Shown piece by piece: positions 1 to 11,222 of a stretch of 64,000 bases of DNA. Source of the stretch: Wurfbainia villosa. Lineage: Eukaryota; Streptophyta; Magnoliopsida; Zingiberales; Zingiberaceae. Both the position numbers and the translations under genes were made by a program. The DNA is taken from assembly GCA_025175895.1 (NCBI GenBank), contig JAKLTH010000221.1, positions 1 through 64,000 on the forward strand, given 5' to 3'. Under the pieces are notes generated by a model, which saw only the letters and a program-made list of their open reading frames with translations, was not told the origin of the DNA and did no database searches. The first letter of the stretch is position 1, and the number at the start of each line of letters is the position of its first letter.

Positions 1-237
1 CTAAACCCTAAACCCTAAACCCTAAAACCCTAAACCCTAAACCCTAAACCCTAAACCCTAAACCCTAAACCCTAAACCCTAAACCCTAAACCCTGAACCC
101 TAAACCCTAAACCCTAAAACCCTGAACCCTAAAACCTAACTCCAAACCCCGAACCCTAAATCTAAACCCTAAACTCTAAAACCTAACTCCAAACCCCGAA
201 CCCTCATCCCTCACCCCTCACCCCTCACCCCTCAACT
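1..237. repeat. Telomeric repeat tract, plant type (CCCTAAA)n
   Basis: Tandem copies of the 7-mer CCCTAAA run from base 1. They are nearly perfect to about base 93, then mix with variants (CCCTAAAA, CCCTGAA, AACTCC, CCCCGAA), and end in CCCCTCA-type repeats at about 205-235. The C-rich strand reads 5'->3' into the window, which is the orientation expected for the left end of a chromosome. The degenerate inner part is typical of the telomere/subtelomere boundary. An interstitial telomeric block is possible but less likely, because the array starts exactly at base 1. Confidence 0.95.
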
Positions 238-1744
238 GATCTTTAATCACTTGTAAATTTAGAGACCGAATATAAAATCGATGGGAACTTCCCAATATCT
301 GCACAGCTCCAGTAGACCATGGAAACTTCCCATAGTCTACGCACTCCACCAATATGTCGTGTAAACTTCCTGACATCTGCACAGCTCCATTGTACAAACA
401 ACTTTAAATGTACAACATTTTGAAAATCTCCTTTTATCCATATTAGTCGCTCTCCTAAAAAACAAAGAACCAAATAAATTCATAAACTAAATTTGTTATA
501 ATACTATCTGCTGCTAATCAATCTGTTAAGTACATATTGGTAAATACTTAATAAAAAATAATACACCAATTACAAACACTTTCCTTGTGCAACTCCAATA
601 CATAAGCAAAAGTGTACAATTTTTTTTTATAAGATCCACATTTTCCTTTATCCTAGAAAACAAGCAACAAAATAAAATCATGAGCACAAATTAAATTTGT
701 TAGTGACAATAATCTTTGAATACAAGTAATTAGTCTAGTAAATACTTAATACATGTACGAATAATACAAAATAATAGATAGCAATTCTGAAAAATAATAC
801 ACCAATCATGAACAAAAATAAGAATAGTCTTCATCATTTCTTTCCTGCTAAAAGCTTCATGTAGCTATTTGGCACTCTATTTGTGCGAGCATCAATAGCT
901 CCTGCAAACCCCCAAAAGTGACATTTAAACCTAGGATGCCTAGAAAATGCAAGAACATTATAGAAACCCAGATTCGATTGCACTAATTGCAACTTCAGGA
1001 TTAGTTTTTTCATCTTGTTTTTTCTTTGTTGTCCAAGCCTCGAAACCTCAGCTTCCACCTGCATATAAAATAATTCTTCTAGTGGTAATATCTTGAAGTT
1101 ACAATAAATTGTGTGCATCTGTAAATCCTCATTGTTACCCATATATGAAGAGACGTCCACCCAATTTGAATGTTCATTATTATTTCAGGTTTGCCTCTCC
1201 TTTCATCAATGTTCAATGCACCTGCTTTACCTTCATTAGCTACATATTAATTGTATCAATTTTACATTCAGATGGCTCAAGAGATCAAGAATCATTATTT
1301 ATTTTAAAATGTAGCTGATTGAGATTAAGCTCCAGTTCTGATAAAGATTGTGTTTCTGACAAATCATACGAACCAATGCTGGATACAAACATGTTTGTAT
1401 GTCTCCTGCCAATGCAATGGTTGGATCTAAATGGACCACTAATTTAATTATTTCAAGGTTCTTGCAAAAATGGGGAAACAGATTGGCTCATTAAGGTCAA
1501 AGTTTTGGTTACAACACTTTGACAAATAAACAGTCACCATCTGAGACTCTGAGCATCAAGGAGCCATTGTGAAGGTGCATGAAAGCTTTAATTAACTCAA
1601 AACTAACAACGAAGAGCAAAGGATTTTGAAAATCAAAATTACATTTTATCAGAAAATGCTTTTTTGTTTACGCGTGACATGACATAGATTAGCAAACAGA
1701 TGTAATATCCACGCAGCAAAAAGCAAAGAAAAAGGCACTCACCC
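238..1744. other. Subtelomeric sequence without a recognised gene
   Basis: AT-rich DNA. A minus-strand open frame at 834-1160 (108 codons, rich in basic residues) matches no family I recognise, and its 5' part lies in a segment repeated near 3.4 kb. Downstream exons of the VIN3-like fragment that ends at 1745 would be expected here, but I could not find its coiled-coil or fibronectin III sequence. Confidence 0.4.
1127..1330. repeat. Dispersed duplicate, copy 1 (partner at 3357-3668)
   Basis: From the CATTGTTACC motif through the CATTAGCTACATATT motif, and again around GAGATCAAGAATCATTAT, this block matches 3357-3668 closely. The second copy has about 127 extra bases. Neither copy encodes a recognised protein, so this looks like a local subtelomeric duplication. 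Confidence 0.7.
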
Positions 1745-2186
1745 AATTATTCCTGATACCTTTCCACACGAAGCACAACAGTTGCTCCCATCAAACAGCA
1801 CCGATTGTCCCAGATTGAAAACTCCCACCCTTTGGCATTGGAGAGCACATTCAATGTGGCAGCACCGATTGTCCCAGATTGAAAACTCCCACCCTTTGGC
1901 ATTGGAGAGCACATTCAATGTGGCAAGGCAAACCACAGCAACTCTTATCATCAGATTCTGCTGTGCATACTAACCAAAGACTAGGATCCTTATTGTCATC
2001 GAAGAGATGGCAAATGCAACACGAGCACCTTTTGCAAAACGTGTCCTCTGAGGTAATGACAGCCTTACAGGCTGAATTCTTACAATTCCAAGATTTGGAA
2101 GAACTGATATCTTGTAATATATCAGAAGAAGAAAAATCAATAGGCTGTTCACCTTTTCTCAAATGCTTCCTTTTGATATCTTGCAT
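1745..2186 (-). pseudogene. VIN3-like (VEL family) PHD-finger gene fragment
   Basis: The minus strand encodes the plant VEL-type PHD domain. It has a Cys-rich block reading CKRCSCCICHLFDDNKDPS, then WLVCT, then CHIECALQ, and after the break CCASCGKVSGIIG followed by a good GTGAGT donor at 1744. In plants, VIN3/VIL proteins recruit PRC2 in the nucleus to silence flowering genes; that role is inferred from the family only. A direct 64 bp duplication inside the domain (1798-1925) shifts the frame, so one reading stops shortly after LGQSV and the rest continues in another frame. With a single copy the two halves join in frame. The upstream exons and the fibronectin III and VID regions were not found nearby. 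It is probably a truncated pseudogene, unless the duplication is an assembly error. Confidence 0.8.
1798..1925. repeat. Direct tandem duplication, 2 x 64 bp, inside the PHD exon
   Basis: 1798-1861 and 1862-1925 are essentially identical and offset by 64 bases. Because 64 is not a multiple of three, the duplication breaks the reading frame of the VIN3-like fragment. Confidence 0.9.
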
Positions 2187-3356
2187 ATTTTTTGTTATTT
2201 TCCATTATCATAAGCTAGATTGCATCATCTCATTATCAAGTCATGAATGTGTCATATCCTTCTTTCAATAAACTTTTTAGAATGTCAAGCACTAGTAGGT
2301 TTTGAAATTAGCAATAGAGAAAACATTCTCAATGGGAACCTGGAAAAATAATGAAAATAAGCTAACAGTGATTTCCTTAAATGAACAATATAGAATAAAT
2401 GGCATGCATTAAATTGCAACCATAAAATCAAAGCCAATGATCATGATAGATACAAAAAGTATACCATGGTATATTACTTCTACCTCAACCAATTTATTCT
2501 TAGTCCTATTATTTGATTTGATCCTTGTGATACAAAGCCTAATACTAACAAGCCCAACCTATGAAAACAAGTCAACTATGCAAGGAATAAACATAAGATT
2601 TAGGTATTGCTACAAGTACATGACAAGCACTTCTAACTTACTGCAATTAGATTAAGAGACTCTTCTATCCAAGAAATAACTGGTCATCCTAAATTAGACT
2701 TAATTAGATTTCAAGAACAGTATCCTTGCGGCTTATTCGTTCAGTCTTCTGTTAGCCTTGACAATTATTGGAAAGATGGTTGAATTATGATAATTTTAAC
2801 ATATTGTGGTATGACTTCTTCTTGATAATGTATGTATTTCCATGCTACCAGGCTTGGACTCAAAACCATTGGAGAATGTTTCGATGAATGTTGACCACTG
2901 AGATAATTAGAGATGTCGATACATAGGCTTGTCATAATATATCACAGTCCTTGCCCCATTGGAAATGAGCCACATATCATGGAGCAAAGATTAATAGCAT
3001 GACGTAAATTTAAAAAAAAAATTGAACTTAAGCAAGTCTTGAAAGATCAAAAAGAACCCAATGTTAAGTGCTTCATAGCATGACTTCAACCAAAAACAGA
3101 TTGATAAAATGCAAAGAGTTTTAGCAAACATGTTTTGCTAACAAAATTCTCTTCTCAATTTGAAGATAAATCAAAGATCTGCATAAGACAACCACCTTGA
3201 CCATTGTCTCATGCAAAGCAGACTTCTCACGACACTCACTTCGCTTGCGTATATGTCATCACATATCACTAGAGTAATTAAGTTACAAGAATTACAGATT
3301 TACTAAGAACACAATCCTACATTACTAGAAATAAATGGTGTGAACCTATAAATTCT

Positions 3357-3668
3357 CATTGTTACCTATACCCGAAGACACATCGACCCAATTTAAAGGT
3401 TCATTATTATTTCGGGTTTCCCTCTCCTTTCATTAATGTTCAATACACACCTGCTTTATCTTCATTAGCTACATATTCATTATGGCCAAGGATCGATCCC
3501 TGGTGAGATTATTTCTCCTAGTGAATAAATATCCTCCTGCCTAGGAAGCCACTCGGTCACCATGATTTATCCCTCTTAAGGTACTGTGGGATCAGTCTGA
3601 AGGGGTGCTAAATGACTCGGGAGATCAAGAATCATTATCTATTTTAAAATGTAGCTGATTCCTTGAAA
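3357..3668. repeat. Dispersed duplicate, copy 2, with a ~127 bp insertion
   Basis: This matches 1127-1330 on both sides of an extra segment at about 3481-3608. That segment contains GGATCGATCCC, which loosely resembles a Pol III B box, so it could be a SINE-like insertion. I see no clean target-site duplication. Confidence 0.65.
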
Positions 3669-3839
3669 TTATGTGCCAGTTCGGATGTAAATTTTAGAAG
3701 AGAAACAGAAAAAGGCTCAGGTTCACTTATATCATAATCTAGTTGATTATTGTAGATCCTCGAGTATCCATAAACTGTTAGTGGTCTCGCGCAACTTCCG
3801 CGAGGTTGCGACAATGGTGAGTAGAAAAAAAATTTCAAT

Positions 3840-3980
3840 CAACTCTATTATTACAATTTATTTTATTTTTTAATCTTATTTAATCGAAATTAATTATATT
3901 AATTTTATTATTATAATTAATTTTTTGCTTTTCCTTTTTGTAATCATTTTTTTATTTTTAATATTTAAGTTAAAAATCTC
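3840..3980. repeat. AT-rich repeat shared with 11705-11830
   Basis: The run from TTTATTTTATTTTTTAATC through TAATATTTAA matches, with few changes, the AT-rich right part of the TIR element at 11223-11948. It is probably a remnant of the same repeat family. Confidence 0.5.
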
Positions 3981-5769
3981 ATATCTAGATTTATGTATGT
4001 TCATGGTTTAAATCATTAAAACCAACAATTGCTAACGAAAAAGACATCTATCAGAAGTAAGAATCAAAGGAAAAAAATAGAGAACATCTGGAGAGATACA
4101 GAGACCAACAACAAGATCAACCGAAAGAAAAATAACACAGAAGCATGATATACTAGTGGATCCAATCACTGATGAGAGAATAGAGACTGGAGTCTATATC
4201 GGAAGCATACCAAGAGCTACGACGAGGCATGGCGACGAATGGAGACAAGAACAAAAGAACTAGCGAAGAAACCCTAGAAAACTTGGAAATGAGAAACGGG
4301 ATAAGGAATAAGACGGAGGTGTTTATATGGAGGAGGAAAGGGTCGAGGAGGAGGCAGATTCCCATATTTACCCTTGAACATTATCAAATTTACAAGCATT
4401 TCTATTCTAGAAGCATATAAATTACGTCTCCATATAAATTAGGTCTCCTCAAGCAAATCACTTAAATGGAGTAGTTCAGTATAACACATGTGCATTGCAT
4501 GCTTCCTCAAGTAGATCAATATTCACTAACTTCCAATAGGATAACTCTAAAAGTAGCATGTCTAATGAAAATTGAATTATCGATTGTAACTTCTTATGAA
4601 ATTTACACACTTATAATGCCCAGGAGCAATATAACCTGACTTAGAGATTGATTTATATAAACAACTCCAAAAGCAATCAATATGGAGAGGGGTTAACAAA
4701 TCTATCTAATCCATCTATTACAATATCACGACAATCACCAATAGAAGAATCTAAATGAGTTATCACATTGTTGAAAAAGTAAGCATAAGTCTGTTCTATT
4801 GGACTAAAACAAGAAACACTTAGATATTCATCATAATATAGCTAGAGAATGACTCATATGTGACAACTAACCATGTTCCTCATGGATCCCTTTGATGGTT
4901 TTCTGAGCTGCATCGTTGTTCATAAACATTATGAAAGTAAAACCCTTACTTTGCTTTGAATCCTTGTCTCTCATCATCCTTACCTGACAAAGACTCTTTG
5001 GCATTCTGATACCCTAAGCAAGAAAGCCAACATGATTACAACTAATAAAATTATCATTCTGATACCCTAAACTACTGTTGATCATAGCATAATAAACATC
5101 CACTTATAGAGTTCTATGTTTATCTAAAAATTTCCAAGAGGCAATTACAACACCAAACAACTAGAGATTCTACCTTGTTGCAACTGCAATAGCTGAATTT
5201 GAGTCCAAGTAAGAGGTAATTACAGCGCCAAACAACTACAGAATATGCCTTGTTACAACTACAATAACAGATTTTGAGTTTATAATATCAAATAGTACTC
5301 ATTTATGTCTTCTTCTAGTTATAAATAGTTGATTATAGGAAAAGCAACTTGATTTGTAAACAACATAGATGGTTAATGAACATACAACAATCGATGTCTT
5401 ATTTAGTTCCTGGACTATGACAGAAACAAGTAAACAAACGTGAATTAGGTGAAAGAACATTATTTCTCTATATGAATATATAACAAAATCCATTTAAAAA
5501 TGACAACTATTTGTTGACTCAAGCTGCTACAATAAAAATATATTGAAAGAACATGTCATTCCATGTCATGGATAGCAAGTCAAGAACATGCAAGTCATTT
5601 AGAAGATACCTCTTAGCATCTTCCCCACAAATAGAACTCAAGTATTCCCAACCAAGGTAGCTGATTAGCCCCGATGGGAGATCTACAGAGAGAAGACTAA
5701 GACTAAAATAGAAATAATAACAAGACATTATGAAGACTAAATCCTAGTTTGAACCAAAAAAAAAGCCAG

Positions 5770-5888
5770 GAACGGTAAGCTTGACCAGGTGAAGCTAGAT
5801 CAGCGGCGTCGTCTACCTTGTAGAACTAAAGGACAGCGTGCTTGACCTTCTTATTCTTGTGCTTTACAACATTAACTAGACTTTATGA
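5770..5888 (-). repeat. Partial duplicate of the RPS27a 3' end
   Basis: This segment duplicates the 3' part of the adjacent ubiquitin-RPS27a copy (about 5880-6015). On the minus strand it reads a second, diverged version of the KHKNKK...FYKVD block with an in-frame stop. It is a short tandem duplication covering only the end of the gene. Confidence 0.7.
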
Positions 5889-5891
5889 AGA

Positions 5892-6640
5892 CTAAATCCT
5901 AGTTTGAACAAAAGAAAACAACGAACGGTGAGCTTGACCAGGTGAAGTTTGATCAGTGGCGTTGTCTACCTTGTAGAACCGAAGGAAGGCGAGCTTGGCC
6001 TTCTTATTCTTGTGCTTGATTTTCATGGGCTTGGTGTAGGTCTTCTCCTTCCTTTTTTTGTCGCCGCCGCCGAGACGGAACACCAAGTGAAGGGTGAACT
6101 CCTTTTGGGTGTTGTAGTCTGTGAGAATGCGTCCGCCCTCAAGCTGCTTCCCAGAGAAGATGAATCGCTGATGGTCCAGCAGGAAGCCCTCCTTGTCCTG
6201 GATCTTCAATTTCACATTACCGATGGTGTCCGGAGACTCCACCTCAAAAGTGATCGTCCACCCCATTGGCGTCTTCACGGAGATCTGCATCGTACAAGTC
6301 ACACAGTGGTTCCTAAGGTTGGAGATCCATCGACGGGACGAGCTGCTGGTGGTCCAGCGGGAAGCCTCCTTGTCCAGGATCTCCGACTTCACGTTATCGA
6401 TGGTGTCTGATCACTCCACCACAAGGGTGATCGTCCATCTCGTCGACGCCTTCACGAAGATCTGCATCGTACCAGCCACGCAGTGGTCCCTAAGGTTCCA
6501 GATTCGTCGACGGGACAAGCCGCTGCTGGTCCAGCGAGAAGCCCTCCTTGACCTGGATCTTCGACTTCACGCCATCGATGGTGTTCAATCATTCCACCTC
6601 GAGGTGATTCCACCGTCGGCGTCTTCACGCCGATAGACGA
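5892..6640 (-). pseudogene. Decayed polyubiquitin / ubiquitin-RPS27a fusion array
   Basis: The best-kept unit starts at ATG 6290 (reading MQISVKTP) and stays open to 5892, 132 codons. It is one diverged ubiquitin with K48 and K63 context (GKQLEGG, YNTQKEF) ending LGGG, followed by the basic S27a extension (KKRKEKTYTKP, KHKNKKAKLAFLRFYKVD). Functional S27a continues with a zinc-binding Cys4 tail. Here the frame leaves the family after YKVD, so that tail is missing. Upstream (6290 to ~6640) two further ubiquitin repeats are recognisable from DTI, NVKSEILDKE and MQIFVK, but they hold a stop and frameshifts. Normal ubiquitin is almost invariant, so this divergence argues for a pseudogene. The intact UBQ-RPS27a source gene is not in the window. 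Confidence 0.85.
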
Positions 6641-7434
6641 GCGCGAGAAGTTCGGTTAGGGTTCCTCCACGAGAGCAACAAAGGAATTTTATAGGGATTT
6701 GGGCTCTGCGTTTCCCAGGTAGACATTTATAAATAATCTGACTCAAATTTCATGTGATCATTTTCTTTTTTTATTATTATTATTACCTGAGCCGGAAACA
6801 CTATGCTAGTGATTTTTCAAATTTTACACGCGGTCACGTGCAAATCGCGTGGTCGCTGCAGACTTTTAATTTTATTCTATGGTATATTATTGTCTTTTTT
6901 TTTTTTGAATATCTCACTATATCAAATTTTTTTTTACATGTATGTTGATTTACATTTTCGTCAATTATTTATTTATTTTTATGTTTTTTATACAAGCCTT
7001 TTATTAATTTTGTATAAATTAATATCATTTTACTATCAAATTCTCACTAAATTTGAATTATCATCCGCTAATTAATTGAATTAAAAATCTAAATAAAAAT
7101 AACATATCGATACAAAAAATACGTGAGATAATACAAATTAAATAAGCATATTTTAGCATTTTAATTTTACAAAAATAGTCAAAAAAAATACAAAAAATAC
7201 TCACAAAAAAAATTCTAGAAAAAATTAGATATATCATGTCAAAATTCATATATCTTCCTAACAGAAAAAAAAAATTTTTTGCTACAATTTATCGTTCTCG
7301 ATAATTAATTTACTTTTATATTATTGAAAAATTCATTGCATCAAAATATTTTATTTGTAGTACTTTTTGTTAAATAAGTCACTGTTGGTTACCAATGAAT
7401 GCAAAATCAATGAGAAATTATAATATTAGAAAGC
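6641..7434. other. AT-rich intergenic sequence
   Basis: Long A/T tracts with no gene, RNA or mobile-element signature that I can support. Confidence 0.5.
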
Positions 7435-7728
7435 ACCATTTTAAATAAAATTTAATGTCTTCTTATATCAATTTCTCATAATATTTTTTTTAAGATTTGC
7501 ATTAAACGGAAACATACACATGGGACTATTTTTTGAATCAACATTTCCGCTTAGCACGGCTCGACCTTCAGAGCTAGTCCTTCCTAACTCGGTTGGATGC
7601 TCCGAGCGATGGTCTTCTCCATTTGGTTCTACCTTTTAGGTCATGATTTCGCGCTCTTCCTTCCGTTGTTCTCCCAATCATGTTATAACAGTATCATTAG
7701 TCACCCTCTCAAAATAGTCAGACTAATC
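7435..7728 (+). repeat. Dispersed repeat, copy 1 (partner at 21728-22023)
   Basis: About 295 bases, from the CATTTTAAATAAAATTTAATG motif to AGTCAGACTAATC, recur at 21728-22023 in the same orientation with few differences. At this copy the sequence continues into GTTTGGTCTAAC; at the other it breaks into a copia LTR. It is probably a fragment of a longer repeat, possibly an LTR. Confidence 0.75.
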
Positions 7729-8329
7729 GTTTGGTCTAACTTTAATATCATGAGCACTTTCTCACCACGCTTCCTTTCTACCTTGGCAATGACTTAACTG
7801 ATTCCTACTCCTTTCTGGGTTTTACCTTACTTCTTAGGTCGGGACACATCCTCGTTATTTATTTTAAGCGTACTAATCACATCACTGGACTAATGGCCCC
7901 GCTTCCCCACCTTTAAGGAATATTTAAAAGCTTAAACCCCCCGAGGCCCTACTTCTTTGCGGTAACTTCATCTTCCTCGACTCCAACTCTTCCTCTCCCG
8001 CTTGGTAACCTTCGCCGGAAGATGTCCTGCTCCTAAGTCTTCAACATCCAGAAGTCTCCTCCCTTCCCGTAATCGTCACCTCTTAGCCACAAGTAAGTGA
8101 TACTCTGCCTCCTTTGCTATGATTCCTCCTCTCAAAACCCTAGCGAAAACCCTTGGTACGAGACCACTCTTTCCCTCATAAACAGCTGCCACTACTTCCG
8201 TGATGTTAGAAAGTTGTATATGAACCATCTATCAAATGCGTCTTTGCCTCGCCTCATTATTGTAGCTAAAAGCTCCAAGTTATGTTTTGATGTTTGACAA
8301 AGGTTTAAGTGAGTGTGAGAAATCAGTGT
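7729..8329. other. Repeat-derived sequence without a recognised gene
   Basis: Probably a continuation of the dispersed repeat. Moderately GC-rich, with no coding signature that I can name. Confidence 0.35.
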
Positions 8330-8620
8330 GAGAAATCCAAGGGTGGATCTTGGTGAAAAGTCCAAGATGGTTAATTCCTTGGCAAGTGAGAAATCCAAGG
8401 GTGGACCTTGATGAAAAGTCCAAGATAGTTAATTCCTTGGCAACTGGAAATTCCTTACGGGGGTGCAAGGTGAAAAGTCCAAGATGGTTAATTCCTTGTC
8501 AGTTGAAAATTCCTTGCGGGAGTGCAAGGTGAAAAGTCCAAGATGGGTGATTCCTTGGCAGTAGAGAAATTCCTTGCGAGAGTGGCAAGGTGAAAAGTCC
8601 AAGAATGGCTGATGGGCAGA
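8330..8620 (+). repeat. Tandem repeat, ~5 units of ~60 bp
   Basis: Five units each begin with a version of GTGAAAAGTCCAAGATGG, followed by TTCCTTGGCA and a GGG(A)GTGCAAGG-type tail. Unit length is about 59-61 bases and the units are diverged. Long open frames here are a by-product of the repetition. Confidence 0.85.
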
Positions 8621-8744
8621 GTCTTAGCAAGTAAAGAGTCTTTACTAGGCGTGTTTCAGTCTTAAAGCTGACTAAAACAATGGGTATTAATGACAACAAT
8701 GAGTTGACACCTCAATTGTTGCCCTTACTGCATTCATCAGGTAG

Positions 8745-9090
8745 AGAAACTTATCGTCAGCAAGGTACAGTCGAGTCAACGCCTTGACTGCTCCGGAACA
8801 TTCGAGGCGGCAACTTGACTGATCATGTGCAGTGGTTAGTGGTGAGAGTCGAAGCTCGACTGCTGCAGGACAAGTCACAGTCGAGGCGACGCCTCGACTG
8901 ATCCTGAGCTCAAGGTTACAGACGCAAGCCACACTCACCCAGCACCTCAACTGATGTAGGACAGATTTGTGCGTCAGTCGGCGCCGACCGGGTCTGGGCG
9001 AGAAGTGAGGTCACCAATCGGTGACACCTCAACTACAAGAGATCAAACCTGTGTTTCGACCTATGCAGTCGAGGCAGCGCCTCGACTAGC
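8745..9090. repeat. Cluster of imperfect palindromes around GTCGAGGCG/CGCCTCGAC
   Basis: At least five short imperfect inverted repeats occur here, for example CAGTCGAGGCGACGCCTCGAC near 8877 and GTCGAGGCAGCGCCTCGAC near 9066, with related forms near 8770, 8800 and 8845. Shorter CAGTCGACTG-type palindromes recur inside the copia debris (20855-20875, 24845-24920), so they are probably part of a retroelement family. Confidence 0.6.
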
Positions 9091-10738
9091 CCTTTGCAAA
9101 AACACACAGCCGCAAGGTGCGCTCGATTGGTGTGAAACGAGTTCGCGATTCTGGAGAGGAAATTCTATCTGTTCTTCCTCATGTCTGATTTTTACAGGTT
9201 TCCGCTCGAATGGATGACCAAATACTTTGGTTCGTGGACACTTTCCAAGCTTTTGTAATGGCGTGGACGAAGTTGATTGGAGATTGGAGCAAGGATCATG
9301 GGATTAGGGTTTACACAGAAACAAAATTGGCTTTGTTTTGCTGGCTACGAGATCTCTCTCACAACGAACAGATACAACGTCTTGCTCTAGTGTTTTTCGA
9401 CGAATTGATAGATAGCACTTCTTGCCTGTGGTCGATTGCCCGCCTAAGGAAAGTTGTGTCATTCACTTGCGACGGGTCAAACGATCACACTTGGAAAATC
9501 TACACTCTTCTTCTTCCTCTGTGCTTGACGAACCCTATGCTCTGCTCTTGGAAGCTTTCACCGTGATAAAAGATTACAGCTGCTCTGCTTCCATCTAACC
9601 TCTGAAAAGCTACGCCGCCTTCTGCTCTACACAGCGATTCGTGTGGTTGCCCTGACCACAACAAGGATGAAGGTCGGTTGGATCAAGATCATGAAACTCA
9701 AAGGAAAGAAATGATAATAAATAGATGTGCTTTATATGATGGCAGGAAAGCTAAGAGAAGCTATAATGTCAATAAAATAACCTAACTAAAAACAAATCAA
9801 CAAATAAATCTAACTAATTCAGAGGTCTGAAATATATATTTTACCTTTAATCTAGTTAATTATGAAGACAGCTAAAAAGAAATTCTCCCTAGCTAGTTGA
9901 TTTGACATTACCTAGTTGAATGAGTGTTTGGTATCAGTTAAATCTATGCATTTATTATATTATGATCAATTTAGTGAAACTGTGGAGTTATTTAACGTTA
10001 AGGAAAAAAGGGGAATTATTCCTAATAGGATGCTCTAGGTAGCCTCCTACCCTTCTACCTATCTATGTATTATAAACAACAAAGATATTGTTTGTGTGTA
10101 TTCATGTTGGTGCATAACGATGCTCCCCACGAATTAGTTTGAATATATTGTAGAACCTCAACTTTTACAAATGTATTAATTTTATCCTCTAATAAAATTG
10201 ACGACTGATAGGTGATTTCCTATAATTACACCTTTTCTCGGATGAAATGACAATCAATTTTTGTTTTATCCTCTCATAAAACACTAGGATCCAAATTTCG
10301 TGAATAGCTTTCCAGATTCTGAGGGTTGCTATGCAATAGTCATGATGTGCGTTCTTTTAAAATTGGTTGATCACAATAATAATGAGATATCGAGTCGAGT
10401 CTGAGATAGCTTGCTCAACAAACTTTCAATATTTCCTTGGATTAGTTAGTGGCTCCCTGTCCTCATACTGTTCAATTAGACACAATCTATCGAGTCAAAC
10501 TATTGCCTCAGGCTAATTGAAGGGAGCAAACCCCATGTGAATTGATAAGCCGCAATTATTTAATTTTGACTAGACAGAATTTATCAGTCCATTTAACTCT
10601 ATAATGAGACAAACATAACACATGTTGCTGTAAACATGAACAACACAGGTCAAGTACACAATAATTAGTGTTGGCTAAATGAATCGTCTTTCAATGAAAT
10701 AATGAAAAAATTTCTTTGATACATTTAAAGCTTCAAAC
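9091..10738. other. Intergenic sequence, one unrecognised open frame
   Basis: A plus-strand open frame at 9210-9566 (118 codons) starts within the repeat-rich stretch and has no signature I recognise. It is probably repeat-derived. The rest is AT-rich and featureless. Confidence 0.35.
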
Positions 10739-10900
10739 AACCTTGGCACAACAGTAAAGTTGTTATCTTGTGATCTAGAGGTCATAAGTTCGAGTCCTGA
10801 AAACAGCTCTTGAAAACCAAGATAAGACTGCATAGAATAGACTCTTTTCCAAAACCCCATATGACGGGAGCTTCTTGCATCAGATTGTTCTTTTTTTTAT
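10739..10900 (+). mobile_element. Au-type SINE with target-site duplication
   Basis: A tRNA-derived SINE. An A-box-like TGGCACAACAGTAAAGTTG lies near the 5' end, and a B-box AGTTCGAGTCC about 40 bases later. The Au-type body has an AATAGACTC...CCCCATATGACGGGAGCTT core and ends in a run of eight T. It is flanked by a 16 bp target-site duplication (ATTTAAAGCTTCAAAC at 10723-10738 and ATTTAAAGCTTTAAAC at 10901-10916, 15 of 16 identical). It encodes no protein and depends on a LINE reverse transcriptase. Confidence 0.9.
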
Positions 10901-10916
10901 ATTTAAAGCTTTAAAC

Positions 10917-11222
10917 TTAAACTATAATTAATTTAACTCATCAAACATGGAATCTATTGATCTTTGAATGCATCCATACAATTTCTTTTCCAGAATCATT
11001 TGAACATGATAAGCCTTAGAAACTAAATAGAAGACATCGTATCATAATTAAGTTAGATGGAAAGTAAATCTTCGTAAGTGTTTCTACTCGTAAACTCTAA
11101 CTAACTAAGAAGATGAGAGCACTTAGCCAAATGTCAAGCAGGTTGAAGAGTGGAAGTGAAAACACAAACTGCTAGGGGATAATAAGCTTTAGCAACAGAT
11201 GATAGAGGAACATCATATCATT
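10917..11222. other. Intergenic spacer
   Basis: AT-rich sequence between the SINE and the TIR element, with no feature seen. Confidence 0.4.

Larger units (their letters stand above)
2187..5769. other. AT-rich subtelomeric sequence, no recognised gene
   Basis: I see only short open frames without family signatures. It contains the second copy of the dispersed duplicate (3357-3668) and an AT-rich block at about 3840-3980 that resembles 11705-11830. A short GC-richer patch around 4190-4340 has a minus-strand open frame with no recognised product. Confidence 0.4.

Noticed and set aside
5949..6636. Plus-strand frames across the ubiquitin locus
   Set aside because: Antisense shadows of the ubiquitin-RPS27a array.
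8330..8620. Possible CRISPR-like array because of regular repeats
   Set aside because: Direct degenerate tandem repeats without unique spacers, in a plant nuclear genome.
9210..9566. 118-codon plus-strand frame as a gene
   Set aside because: No recognised domain, no splice or promoter context, and it adjoins repeat DNA; kept only as an unrecognised frame.
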